From an uncultured Acidobacteriota bacterium (GTDB taxonomy: Bacteria; Acidobacteriota; UBA6911; RPQK01; JAJDTT01), in NCBI GenBank assembly GCA_951812665.1, contig CATOST010000018.1, forward strand, positions 1 to 64,000: a stretch of DNA of 64,000 nt, given 5' to 3'. Below, piece by piece: positions 48,834-57,490 of the stretch; position 1 is the stretch's first letter, and each line of letters opens with the position of its first letter. Position numbers and translations under genes: made by a program. The notes below the pieces were generated by a model. The model worked only from the letters and a program-made list of their open reading frames with translations. It was not told where the DNA came from and did not search any database.

Positions 48834-50276
48834 TCAGCGCGTCAACGGGCCATTATACGAGAGCATCGCCACTAGCGCCCGAGGTGGAGGGCAGGACTTG
48901 GGACAACTCAAGAAACAGTAGACCTCCTCCTCGACGAGGAGCAGGGAAGTCGCGGAGCATTTCTGTCCGCGGGGACTGAAGGCGGAGTGAATCACGTGAC
49001 TGATGGCAAGTTCCCGATCTCCCAGAGCGGTCACGGTGGTCGCGTTCTTGCCCCCGGTTTCCGCCACCACGACGCCCTTCGGTCTGGCCTGCAAACCTGG
49101 AAGGCCGTGGAAGTAACGGGCGGCCAAGTCGTAGAAAACGACGAAGTCCACGACCTCTGAAACCTCCGGGTCCGACTCGGGCAGGGTCTTCCCGCCGTCC
49201 GCCAGGGCGGCGCCCATGAGGTCTCCCCGGGCGCGACGTAGCTCCCGGGCCACAGCCGCCAGGATCCGGGAGCGCTCTTCCACTTTCCAACCTCGCAGCG
49301 ATGCCTCCAGCCGCTCCATCTCCAGGTTGGCGCCCTTTACGAGCCGGATGGTCACGGGCGCGCCTCCCCGCTGCAGCCGTTCTCGGGCCCAGGCGTTGAT
49401 TCTCTGCTGGGCCAAGTAGGAGTCGGGGAGGTAAGCCTGAAGAGCGATCCCCGCGCCGACCTGCTCCAGGCCCGTGCGGGCGAGGGTGCGCAGGAAGACC
49501 TCGGTGGTCACCGCCAAGTCACGATACTCCTCCATGTCGAGGTAGACGAACTTGGGCGCCTCGGTGCCGTCCCGGCGGCGAAAGCGTTCCCTGGCCGCCG
49601 CCCGATACAGTAGTTCCAGCCGATCGCAAAGCACGGAGACGGTGTGCTCGAAGGCCAGAGACGAGAGCTGCGAGTAGAGGGTGGAGATCTTGACCGAAAT
49701 GACCTCCAGCTCCGGGAGCTGCAGCGCTCGGACGTACGAATCCAGGCGCCTCCGGGCCTCGGTTTCTCCCAGCAGGGCCTCGCCCAGAAAGTTGACGTTC
49801 ATCCGCACACCGTGCTGTCGGCGCGCCTCCAGGTGCCGGACCAGCAGAGCCTTCTCGGCAGGGAGAACGACGTTGGCGGTCTCTTCCCGCATCCTGTCCC
49901 TGACCAGGGGGGCCGCCACGCCCGGGAGGTAGCTGCCGAAGGAGCGAAAGCCCCTGAGGAGGGTTCGGTCCAGGCCGCTGAAGAAACGAGGGATTCCCTG
50001 CAGGTCCAGGATGTGCAGAATCTGGTCGACCGCGCGGTGCGGGCGGTTGGAGCGGAAGGCCTGGTCAGTGAGCTGGGTGAGCGTCGCCTTGTCGTGGGGA
50101 CTCTGCACCATCCGATCGAGTTCGGCCTGCTGCCTCTCTTCGACGGGGGTTTGAAGCGCCGCCGCCGTTTTCTGAAGCTGCCGTGCCAGGACGACGGCTT
50201 TCTGCGCCTGCTCCGTGTCGGGTGACCGGGAATCCGGTACGAACGATCCGGGGAGTGCGCCCAAGACCTTCTGCAA
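48834..50276 (-). pseudogene. putA: Bifunctional proline utilisation protein PutA with two in-frame internal deletions and a cut C-terminus
   Basis: Residues 40-330 are a proline dehydrogenase barrel: RMNVNFLGEALLGETEA, VISVKISTLYSQL, YLDMEEYRDL, GIALQAYLPDS and IRLVKGANLEMER. After SLRGW (about 49285) the protein jumps into the aldehyde dehydrogenase half (VEERSRILAAVARELRRARG ... PEVSEVVDF), skipping the linker. After KGVVV (about 49066) it jumps to AETGGKN and the active-site region GQKCSATSLLLVEEEVY, skipping most of the NAD-binding fold. It then ends early in CFLSCPKSC. The frame is open throughout at 480 residues; intact PutA proteins have about 1000. Proline oxidation might survive; the second step cannot. 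Confidence 0.82.
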
Positions 50277-50513
50277 TGTGACCCGCCAGAATAAAACCCA
50301 AGGAGCCCGAGACGGCCGTTGCGTTGCGGAGGAACTGGCCGGTTACGTGACTTTTTCTCGGGCTTTCAAAACCTCGGCAACCACGACTTCGATCGGCATA
50401 GGCTCGCGTCAGGGACGTTTCGGTTCCCGATCAGTCCTCGGATGCCCGTCTCCAACGCCGTCGGCGTACACCGGGGCGGGCGCAAGGACACGCCGGCAGA
50501 AGCTGGAGCCGGG
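50277..50513. other. Stretch upstream of putA without a supported gene
   Basis: No complete gene is visible. On the minus strand a short hydrophobic fragment (FLRNATAVSGSLGFILAG, about 50280-50340) looks like a membrane-protein remnant. It has no start, and a stop lies upstream. The rest shows nothing I recognise. Confidence 0.35.
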
Positions 50514-51029
50514 TTACCTGCGGCGCTTCAGTTCGAATGTCATCGGGGACTCCTCGGTGATTTCTCCGTCCTTCATGCTGTGCCAGTGGGTCGTGAGGCG
50601 GTCCTCCCCCTGCAGTATGTACTCGGCGTGGTGCATGTAGTGGCTCTGGGGTGACGAGAGGTTGGTGATGCTTTCGAAACGCAATTCCAGGCGGTTTTCG
50701 TCGTCCGTGGCCCGCACTTCCAGGCGCGGCTGATTTCCCGCCGCACAGTAGTGGGTCATCAGCACGCGATCTCCGTCCGCGTGGTACAGGTTGAGCATTT
50801 CATGCCCGTCGGGGCTGTTCGGAAACATCGTCTCCACCAGAGCCGAACCGGCGGAAGTGAGCCGGAAGCTGGAGCCGACGACGCCGGTTTCTCCGCCGTT
50901 CTCGTCCAGCATGACCCATTCGCCTTCCAGCGCAGCCAGTTTGGACATCAGGTCACCGCCCAGCGCGCCTGCCCCGGAGAGGCTGATGGCGGCCAGAGCC
51001 AAGCCGACAAACAGAGCTTTTCTTGTCAT
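50514..51029 (-). CDS. Secreted or periplasmic protein of unknown function
   Basis: The 171-residue protein has a signal peptide (MTRKALFVGLALAAISLSGAG, cut near residue 24). A mature part follows with KLAALEGEWVMLDENG, VGSSFRLTSAGSALVETMF, HEMLNLYHADGDRVLMTHY and THWHSMKDG. This lipocalin-like series of strands occurs in many uncharacterised secreted bacterial proteins. It has a ribosome-binding site (GGAGGAG) before the ATG. I cannot assign a role. Confidence 0.7.
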   Translation of the reverse strand: MTRKALFVGLALAAISLSGAGALGGDLMSKLAALEGEWVMLDENGGETGVVGSSFRLTSAGSALVETMFPNSPDGHEMLNLYHADGDRVLMTHYCAAGNQPRLEVRATDDENRLELRFESITNLSSPQSHYMHHAEYILQGEDRLTTHWHSMKDGEITEESPMTFELKRRR

Positions 51030-51335
51030 TGGATGTTTCTCCTCCCTATCAGTCTAGCAACAAACCGGCGGCTGGTGGCCAAATAGAGCGATCCGCGTCG
51101 CCGCGGTGCGGGCCAGACTTGGAAAACGTCTCGACGGGAGACGCTGGCCATCGCAAGGGGTCGGTCACGCATCCAACTTGACTGCCTGAAATTAGCCGGC
51201 GCTTGATTCGCGTGTTGCCGCCGTCGAGTCCTGCGAACCGCCGCTCCCGCGTCCGGACCCTGACGTGGAGACCAAGCTGATGCCGGCGTGCATTCCGAAT
51301 CAGACGGGCCCGGATTCCGAATTGGACGATACCTG
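51030..51335. other. Gap between the secreted protein and the ATPase remnant
   Basis: About 306 bp without a supported gene. It contains a small palindrome CGTCTCGACGGGAGACG (about 51128) and otherwise nothing I recognise. Confidence 0.4.
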
Positions 51336-51557
51336 ATGCCGGATCGGACGATACGCCGTGGGGAGTTTGTGGCGCGGCATGCCGAGCGCCCGGTTCGCGC
51401 GGCGCTGGCAGATACCCGCATCGTCGCGATCGTGGGGCCGCGCCAGTCCGGCAAGACGACGCTCGCTTGCGGCATCATCCTTCATGACGGCGAGCGCGTT
51501 CAACAAGCCGGGTCCAAGCTTTTCGCGATGCCCGTCAAGATGCTCTGGACGAACTGA
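51336..51557 (+). pseudogene. Remnant of an AAA_14/DUF4143-type ATPase with its middle deleted in frame
   Basis: The first 44 residues match the start of this ATPase family: FVARHAERPVRAALADTRIV and GPRQSGKTTLA with the Walker A lysine. The next residues, CGIILHDGERVQQAG and KLFAMPVKMLW, match the usual last 25-30 residues of the same family. The junction is at about 51468. Roughly 300 residues are missing, yet the frame stays open to the TGA at 51557. The 73-residue product would lack most of the ATPase and the C-terminal DUF4143 domain. Confidence 0.75.
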
Positions 51558-51614
51558 GGGCAGGAAGGATGGCCGTCTCGCGTATGATCCGGTTCGCACG
51601 AGGAGTGGGGAGGC

Positions 51615-51893
51615 TCAATCCAGGTCCCAGAGGCGTTTCGGGTCCTCCAGTTCGTCCTTGGACCGCAGGGCCTCCCGAAACTTGTCCTCCAGGCTGGCGT
51701 GCCGGCGTTTCTCGGCATCCACGACTTTACTGAAACGCTGGTCCGCCTTGGCTTTGCGATCGGTGATCGCCTCCAGGGCCGACTCGAAGGAGTAGTCCGG
51801 TTTCTTGCTCTCGCTTCGAATCACGAGTCCGGTCTTGGTGTCGACCAGAAGCCTGCATCCGCAATCGGGGCATTCCACTTTGAGCCTGGGCAT
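51615..51893 (-). CDS. Small zinc-ribbon, coiled-coil protein of unknown function
   Basis: The 92-residue protein begins MPRLKVECPDCGCRLLVDTKTG, half of a zinc ribbon. It ends in a charged helical part (EALEAITDRKAKADQRFSKV to the C-terminus) likely to form a coiled coil. The acidic, lysine-rich composition looks like a real, conserved small protein. I do not recognise a function. Confidence 0.6.
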   Translation of the reverse strand: MPRLKVECPDCGCRLLVDTKTGLVIRSESKKPDYSFESALEAITDRKAKADQRFSKVVDAEKRRHASLEDKFREALRSKDELEDPKRLWDLD

Positions 51894-51967
51894 GATTTCC
51901 CAATTCTAATATGAATCGTCCGGGGCCGCTCCCGAAGGGGTTCGGAGGGTTGTGGGGTCAGCGCTGG

Positions 51968-52585
51968 TCAGGAGGGAATGCGGGAGAGTTCGTCCAACTG
52001 CCGCCGAATGCCGGGCTCGGCCAGGAGTTCCGATGCGCGAAACAGGGAAAAATAGCGGTAGGAATCCAGATTCCCGGCGGCGCCCTCTTCCCGATCGACG
52101 ATGGAGATGACGGCGGCCACGCGGTAGCCTTCGGCCTCGGCCTGAACGATGGCCTTTCGGGCCGATCCTCCGGTCGTACAGACGTCGTCGACCACCACCA
52201 CCGGAGACCCCTTGGGCCCCTGGAAGCCTTCCAGATAGCGCCGGGTGCCGTGGCTCTTGGGTTGTTTGCGGACGATGAACGCGGAAATCGGGTCGAATCT
52301 GGCCCGGTGGGCGAAGCTCACCGCCGCCACGGCGGCGACGATGGGGTCGGCACCCAGGCTCAGGCCGCCGATGGCGGCTGCTGAAACCTCTCGCCGCCGA
52401 AGCTCCTCCAGGATCAGCAGGGCTGAAAGGTAGGCCCCCTCGGGCTCCAGGGTGGCCTGCTTCAGGTCCAGGTAATAGTTGCTCCGGCGGCCCGAGGCGA
52501 GCCGGAAACGGCCCAGCTTCAGGCAACGGGTCAACAGGATCTCTTTCAGGCGATCGCGGGTGTCCACGGGGATTCGAGTATACAT
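51968..52585 (-). CDS. pyrE: Orotate phosphoribosyltransferase
   Basis: PyrE makes OMP from orotate and PRPP. The 205-residue protein has FRLASGRRSNYYLDLKQATLEPEG-type N-terminal motifs, AIGGLSLGADPIVAAVA, FIVRKQPKSHGTRR, and the PRPP loop VVVVDDVCTTGGSARKAI. I chose ATG 52585 (MYTRIPVDTRDRL); a much longer in-frame extension is the Nramp gene read backwards. Diverges from the Nramp gene, with 24 bp between starts. Confidence 0.94.
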   Translation of the reverse strand: MYTRIPVDTRDRLKEILLTRCLKLGRFRLASGRRSNYYLDLKQATLEPEGAYLSALLILEELRRREVSAAAIGGLSLGADPIVAAVAAVSFAHRARFDPISAFIVRKQPKSHGTRRYLEGFQGPKGSPVVVVDDVCTTGGSARKAIVQAEAEGYRVAAVISIVDREEGAAGNLDSYRYFSLFRASELLAEPGIRRQLDELSRIPS

Positions 52586-52609
52586 GGAGTCTGTTACTAT
52601 GACGCGCTC

Positions 52610-53929
52610 ATGGAGAAACCGGGCAAGTGGCTGTCGCGGATCGGTCCGGGCGCCATCGTGGCGTCGGCCACCGTGGGAGCCGGCGAAACGGTCCTGGCCG
52701 TCCGGGCCGGCGCCTGGGGCGGTTACGATCTCCTCTGGCTGATCCTTCTGGCCATCCTGGCCAAGTCGTTCCTGACGCTTTATCTCCTGGGTCACTATAC
52801 GGTCGCCACCGGACGGACGGTAGCGGAGAAGCTGGTGGACCTGCCCGGTCCACGGGGATGGTTTCTCTGGGTCGTCCTGGTGCTGGAGTCGCTGGTGGCT
52901 CCCTTCGTCTTCGTGGTGATCGCCGTCCCCTGCGGGCGCTTGATGAGCCAGGTGCTGGCGGGGGGAGGATTGAACCTCTCCTACAAGTGGCTGGCTCTGG
53001 CCTTTCTGAGCCTGGCCATCCTGGTCGGCCTGGTCCAACGGTACGATACGCTGGAGAAGTCGCAGGGGTTGGTCTGCCTGGTGCTCCTGGTAGGAACCGT
53101 GACCGCCACCCTTCTGGCCCGCCCCGATTTCGGGGGGATTCTCAAGGGACTGTTCAGCCTGGGGACCGTTCCCCCCTATCCGGACTGGATCCCCACTGAA
53201 ATCAAGGGCAGAAGCCGCCTTTTGGAGATGGCCGCGGTATTCGGATACGCCGGCAGCATCCCCATGAACTACGTGGTCTACTCCAACTGGGCCCTGATGA
53301 AGGGCTGGAGTCTGAAGGGGGCCAGGGGGCGGTCTGCGAGAAAGCGTGCGCTGGGGCCTCTGAAATTCGACGTGGGGGTCAATGCCGTCGTCGTGTTCCT
53401 GGTGACGGTGGCTTTCATGGTGGCCGGCGCCGCAATTTTGAACCCCGCCCGGAAGATACCGCAGGGATACGATCTGCTGACGGAGCAGGCTCATATCTTC
53501 GCCGAGATCTCCCCCTTCATGATTCCGCTCTACTACGTCACTATTCTGGCCGCGCTCTGGGGGACATTGAACGCACTGCCCGACATTTACGGCAGAGGCG
53601 CTCACAGTTTTCTGCGGCAGCTCCTGCCGCGCGCCCGGGAATGGTCGCTCTCCAGGGTGAGAAACGTTTACGGGCTCTCCTCCCTGGTCCTCTCCGGATT
53701 CTTTATCTGGAGTGGGACGACTCCCATCATCATGGTGGACATGGTGGCGCTCTTCAGCGTCAATTTGGGTGTGGGCCTGACCTGTATCGCGGCAATCTGG
53801 CTGAATCGGCAGTTGCCTCCGGAAAAACGGGTGCCGGCCTGGCTCTCCGGCGCGGCCGTGGCGGGAGCCGCCGTCACCAACGTCATGGCGCTGATTTCGG
53901 CGCGCGAAGTGTTGTTGCGTTACTTTTGA
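52610..53929 (+). CDS. Nramp-related membrane transporter lacking the DPGN motif
   Basis: The 439-residue protein has about 11 membrane helices (starting near residues 10, 40, 85, 120, 155, 220, 260, 305, 345, 375 and 405) in the Nramp/LeuT pattern. Helix 1 reads IGPGAIVASATVGAGETVLA. Classical Nramp metal carriers have DPGN at this place to bind Mn or Fe; here it is GAGE. The transported ion is therefore unclear. Start ATG 52610. The clpX-like gene follows after 62 bp. Confidence 0.8.
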   Translation: MEKPGKWLSRIGPGAIVASATVGAGETVLAVRAGAWGGYDLLWLILLAILAKSFLTLYLLGHYTVATGRTVAEKLVDLPGPRGWFLWVVLVLESLVAPFVFVVIAVPCGRLMSQVLAGGGLNLSYKWLALAFLSLAILVGLVQRYDTLEKSQGLVCLVLLVGTVTATLLARPDFGGILKGLFSLGTVPPYPDWIPTEIKGRSRLLEMAAVFGYAGSIPMNYVVYSNWALMKGWSLKGARGRSARKRALGPLKFDVGVNAVVVFLVTVAFMVAGAAILNPARKIPQGYDLLTEQAHIFAEISPFMIPLYYVTILAALWGTLNALPDIYGRGAHSFLRQLLPRAREWSLSRVRNVYGLSSLVLSGFFIWSGTTPIIMVDMVALFSVNLGVGLTCIAAIWLNRQLPPEKRVPAWLSGAAVAGAAVTNVMALISAREVLLRYF

Positions 53930-53991
53930 CGCGTATTTCCGGTTCGACTCTTGCGTTCGGAAAAGCGAGGCCTGCAGGTGGGAGGAAGCCC

Positions 53992-55527
53992 ATGACCGCC
54001 GACAAGCGATTCAATCCTGACGAACTGAAACAATTGCTCCAGAACAAATACGGGACCGGGGTGCGGGTCGAATTGTTCCCCAAGTCGGATCGGGAGGAGA
54101 CGGGCGAAGAGCCGAATCAAGCTCAAGTGGAGCCTCGTGACCTGACGTTCGACTATCGGCCGAGTCAGATCAAGGAGTATCTGGACCGTTTCGTCATTCA
54201 GCAGGACGAAGCCAAGAAGGTTCTGGCCACGGCGATCTGCGACCACTACCACCACATCCAGAACTGCAGCGACCCGGACGAGTGCCGGGAGTATAAGAAG
54301 CAGAACATCATCATCATCGGTCCCACGGGGGTGGGAAAGACCTACCTGATCCAGAACATCGCCCGTTTGATCGGAGTCCCGTTCTGCAAGGCCGACGCCA
54401 CCCGGTACAGCGAAACCGGCTACGTGGGAGGCGACGTGGAGGATCTGGTCCGGGAACTGGTCCAGCAGGCGAACGACGACGTTCGGCTGGCGGAGTACGG
54501 AATCGTCTACCTGGACGAGATCGACAAGATCGCCGCACCCAGGGGCCAGATTGGAAGAGACGTGAGCGGCCACGGCGTGCAAAGGGGCCTCCTGAAGCTC
54601 ATGGAGGAGACGGAGGTCCCGTTGCGATCCCCCACGGATATCGCCAGCCAGATGCAGTCTTTGATGGAGATCCAATCCGGCCGCAAGTTGGAAAAGAAGA
54701 CCATCAACACCAAGCACATCCTCTTCATCGTCAGCGGTGCCTTCATCGGGCTGACCGAGATTGTCGGGAAACGCCTGGGCTCGAGAAAGATCGGCTTCAT
54801 GGGCGGAGAGCAGGAATCGGACCGGAAAGAGGAACTGCTGTTGCAGCAGGTCCGTTCCACGGACTTCGTGGAGTATGGTTTCGAGTCGGAGTTCATCGGG
54901 CGCCTGCCAGTCGTGACCCACTGTCGCCGCCTCAGCGTCGACGACCTGTTTCAGATCCTCAAGACGTCGGAGGGGTCGCTCCTCAAGCAGTACAAGAAGG
55001 ACTTTCTGGCTTACGCCATCGACGCCTATTTCAAGGATGGGGCGATGCGGGCGCTGGCCGAGCTGGCGGCCCGGGAAGAGACCGGCGCACGCGGCCTGAT
55101 GACCGTGTGCGAGCGGGTGTTCCGAGACTACAAATACCATCTGCCGGATCATGAAGTGACGGAATTGGTGGTGGACCGTGAGCTGGTCGAGAATCCGAAG
55201 GCGGCGCTCAATGAACTCCTGGCCACGCCGGACCTGCATCACGAGGCCATCCTGGAGTTCCAGCTCAAACGCTTCGAGGCGGAGTTCCAGAAGCATTACG
55301 GAGTGGAAATCACGTTTACGCCGGAGGCCGTGGCACTCATCTCGGAGCGGGTGAGGGGTCCGAATGCCGACGTCCTGCAGTACTGCCGGGACCTGTTTCG
55401 GGAGTACGAGCACGGGATGAAACTGCTGGCTCGCGGGCAGGCTTCCAAGCCCCTGTCCGTGGACCCTCAGGTCATCGCGGACCCTGCGGGTTCGTTGGAG
55501 CGGTGGATCCGCGAGACTTACAAGTGA
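53992..55527 (+). CDS. ClpX-like AAA+ unfoldase without the zinc-binding domain and with a C-terminal extension
   Basis: The 511-residue protein has a ClpX-type core: PSQIKEYLDRFVIQQDEAKKVLA, Walker A IIGPTGVGKTYLI, pore loop SETGYVGGDVEDLV, Walker B IVYLDEIDKIA, IGF (KIGFMGG) at the place of the ClpP-docking loop, RLPVVTHCRRLSVDDLFQIL and EETGARGLMTVCERVF. The N-terminal C4 zinc domain of true ClpX is missing; residues 1-55 are unrelated and charged. After residue 400 comes an extra helical region of about 100 residues that looks like a second small domain. Start ATG 53992 with GGAGGAAG. It may partner ClpP or act alone; adaptors would differ. Confidence 0.87.
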   Translation: MTADKRFNPDELKQLLQNKYGTGVRVELFPKSDREETGEEPNQAQVEPRDLTFDYRPSQIKEYLDRFVIQQDEAKKVLATAICDHYHHIQNCSDPDECREYKKQNIIIIGPTGVGKTYLIQNIARLIGVPFCKADATRYSETGYVGGDVEDLVRELVQQANDDVRLAEYGIVYLDEIDKIAAPRGQIGRDVSGHGVQRGLLKLMEETEVPLRSPTDIASQMQSLMEIQSGRKLEKKTINTKHILFIVSGAFIGLTEIVGKRLGSRKIGFMGGEQESDRKEELLLQQVRSTDFVEYGFESEFIGRLPVVTHCRRLSVDDLFQILKTSEGSLLKQYKKDFLAYAIDAYFKDGAMRALAELAAREETGARGLMTVCERVFRDYKYHLPDHEVTELVVDRELVENPKAALNELLATPDLHHEAILEFQLKRFEAEFQKHYGVEITFTPEAVALISERVRGPNADVLQYCRDLFREYEHGMKLLARGQASKPLSVDPQVIADPAGSLERWIRETYK

Positions 55528-55542
55528 GGAAGCCGCGCCGCC

Positions 55543-56145
55543 TCAATTGGAACGGCGGCGATAGACGGCGGCGAACACGGTCCGTAAGGGAGAGACGCAA
55601 TAGGTCTCGATGATCTGCTTGCCCGCCTGGGGGCGAAAGCACTTCTCAAGGTAGGAAGCGTTTATCTTGAAGGAGAGCCGCATGATGTCGGCGCCCTCAC
55701 CCCGTCTCTCCACGGCAAACGCGTCCTGCAGACTGGGCTCCAGGAGGAAGAGCTGGTTGTAGCGGAGGTGTTTCAAGTCGTAGGGCGTCGGTAACTTCTC
55801 GTCTCCCAGGTGGCGGTAGTGGGCCATGAGGCGACGCAGAAAATCGTCGTAGTCGAAAGATTCCACCTTGTTGTTGACGCTAACTTCCAGGATGAATGCG
55901 TCGTCGATCCAGGAAGAGCGCAGTCCGTATGTGAAGTCCAGATCGCCCTTGTGGAATTTGATCCGGTGGCCCTTCTCGTCGTGGAAACGCTTGAGCTCCT
56001 CGGTGCCCTGTTGATCGGGAAGGTTCGCCACCTGCTCGCTGGTGATGTAGAAACTGGCGACGTTGTCGTACCAGCCGTCAATGATATTGCTAAGGATCCT
56101 TTCGGCAGCTTGGCGAATCGTGTCGGCGCGAGCGGTGGTCAACAT
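55543..56145 (-). CDS. Conserved-looking protein of unknown function
   Basis: The 200-residue protein (MLTTARADTIRQAAERILSN ... YCVSPLRTVFAAVYRRRSN) is rich in aromatic and charged residues, soluble, and without signal peptide or motifs I know. It has a long N-terminal helix, a middle with KFHKGDLDFTYGLRSSWID, and a C-terminal part ADIMRLSFKINASYLEKCF. Codon use is like its neighbours. I chose ATG 56145; an upstream extension is antisense to nothing coding but runs into the MFS gene. I cannot suggest a function. Confidence 0.55.
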   Translation of the reverse strand: MLTTARADTIRQAAERILSNIIDGWYDNVASFYITSEQVANLPDQQGTEELKRFHDEKGHRIKFHKGDLDFTYGLRSSWIDDAFILEVSVNNKVESFDYDDFLRRLMAHYRHLGDEKLPTPYDLKHLRYNQLFLLEPSLQDAFAVERRGEGADIMRLSFKINASYLEKCFRPQAGKQIIETYCVSPLRTVFAAVYRRRSN

Positions 56146-56225
56146 GCGGTCTGGAGATTGTAAACCAAGCCCCGAAATCGTGTAAATAGCTCCAGCCCAG
56201 TTTTGTTGCCGACGAGGGCCAACCT

Positions 56226-57407
56226 TTATTCCTCCGCCGTCTCTGGCGCCGCCGCCAGCCCGCCTCTTCCCAGATCGGGCGGAAGTTTCAACGCCAGGAC
56301 GAACCCCGGCATCGCGAAGAGGACGATGACCGTCATGGTCAACTGAAGGCCCACCGTCTGACTCGCGAATCCAACCACAGGCAGGAGCAAGCCGCCCACG
56401 CCCCAGGCGAACCCCATGAGCAGAGCCGAGATCGTGGAGGTGGCCTCCGGCACCATCTGTTGGGCCATCACCACGTTGACCGGGGAGGTGGAGAGCAGGA
56501 CGCCGCCTCCCAGAATGCACAGCACGATGGAGATTGGCCCCTGAACCCAGAGAAAGGCCAGGAGCAGCGGCAGGCTGCCGAACATGGAAAGAGCGAGGAT
56601 TATCTTGCCCCCGAAGCGGTCGCTCAGGATGCCCCCCAGGAAACCGGCGCTGCCACCGGCCAGCAGAAACAGGCTCAGAACCAGGGCAGCCCGCGCCGCG
56701 CCATATCCGTGCAGCGTCAGATACAAGGGGAGAAAAGCGACGAAGATGATCTGAATGGATCCTCGGATGACCACGAGCAGGTAGAGGATCAGAAGTGGCT
56801 TTCGTTGCTCCATCAACCGCGAAAGAAGTGTTCGGTGGTGGAGAGCGGCCGTCGGGGACGGGGACGGGCCGTAAAGGATGAGATACAGACTCATGGCGAC
56901 GCCCGGTACGCTCGCCCAGAGGCTGGAGCCCAGGCCCACAAGGGCAATCACGGTGGTGATGTAGACCGGGCCCAGGGCGTAGCCGAGCATGCCGCCGGTG
57001 ACGAAAACCGACATCTGGAAACCCTTTCTACGGCCGGAGGACTCCGAGACGATGGACGCCGCCTGGGGGTGAAACGCCGAGATCCCGGCGCCGCCCAGGA
57101 TGACCATCACCAACAGCGCCCAGAAATTGGGAGCCAGCCCCAGGGCGGAGATGAAGAGCCCCGCCAATCCGGGTCCCAACGCGGTGAAGACAGGTTTCCG
57201 CATCCGGTCGGCCAGGTAGCCGTAGAGGGGCTGCATGAACGCACTGGAAAAACTCAGGACGCCGCCCAGAATCCCGGCTTCGGCCAGCGACAGGCCCAGT
57301 TTCTGATGGAGGAAGGGCAGGAACGCCCCGAACATGCTGGCGTAGCAGTCGATGAGGAAGTGACCGCCGGACAACGAAAGAACCGGTCTCGGAACTCGGA
57401 ACCGCAT
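56226..57407 (-). CDS. MFS transporter, fosmidomycin-resistance (Fsr) type
   Basis: The 393-residue protein has 12 membrane helices and the MFS loop motif (GYLADRMRKPVF after helix 2, and LSDRFGGKIIL after helix 8). GHFLIDCYASMFGAFLPFL near the N-terminus and the AGISAFHPQAA segment are typical of the Fsr drug-efflux subfamily. It probably exports a small molecule; the substrate is unknown. I chose ATG 57407; a start at 57449 adds 14 residues. Confidence 0.82.
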   Translation of the reverse strand: MRFRVPRPVLSLSGGHFLIDCYASMFGAFLPFLHQKLGLSLAEAGILGGVLSFSSAFMQPLYGYLADRMRKPVFTALGPGLAGLFISALGLAPNFWALLVMVILGGAGISAFHPQAASIVSESSGRRKGFQMSVFVTGGMLGYALGPVYITTVIALVGLGSSLWASVPGVAMSLYLILYGPSPSPTAALHHRTLLSRLMEQRKPLLILYLLVVIRGSIQIIFVAFLPLYLTLHGYGAARAALVLSLFLLAGGSAGFLGGILSDRFGGKIILALSMFGSLPLLLAFLWVQGPISIVLCILGGGVLLSTSPVNVVMAQQMVPEATSTISALLMGFAWGVGGLLLPVVGFASQTVGLQLTMTVIVLFAMPGFVLALKLPPDLGRGGLAAAPETAEE

Positions 57408-57441
57408 GGACGCGCTATTCTCGCACAATCCGCCGTAGCGT

Positions 57442-57467
57442 TGGGGCACCCCTTGTGGGTGCCCTCC
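57442..57467. repeat. REP-like palindrome upstream of queA
   Basis: TGGGGCACCCCTTGTGGGTG, followed by CCC, in the same orientation as the copy at 29235. It lies between the divergent MFS and queA starts and ends 24 bases before the queA ATG. Confidence 0.7.
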
Positions 57468-57490
57468 TCGGCTCTTCGCTCTGCAATAAA

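Noticed and set aside
51026-51478. 150-codon minus-strand frame over the gap before the ATPase remnant
   Set aside because: It is arginine- and serine-rich, has no domain and is antisense to the remnant.
47912-51560. Genomic island integrated at tRNA-Ser(UGA)
   Set aside because: The content looks accessory, but I found no integrase and no direct repeat of the tRNA 3' end, so I do not call an island or att site.
53641-53991. N-terminal extension of the ClpX-like frame
   Set aside because: It reads the Nramp gene in another frame; a good ribosome-binding site precedes ATG 53992.
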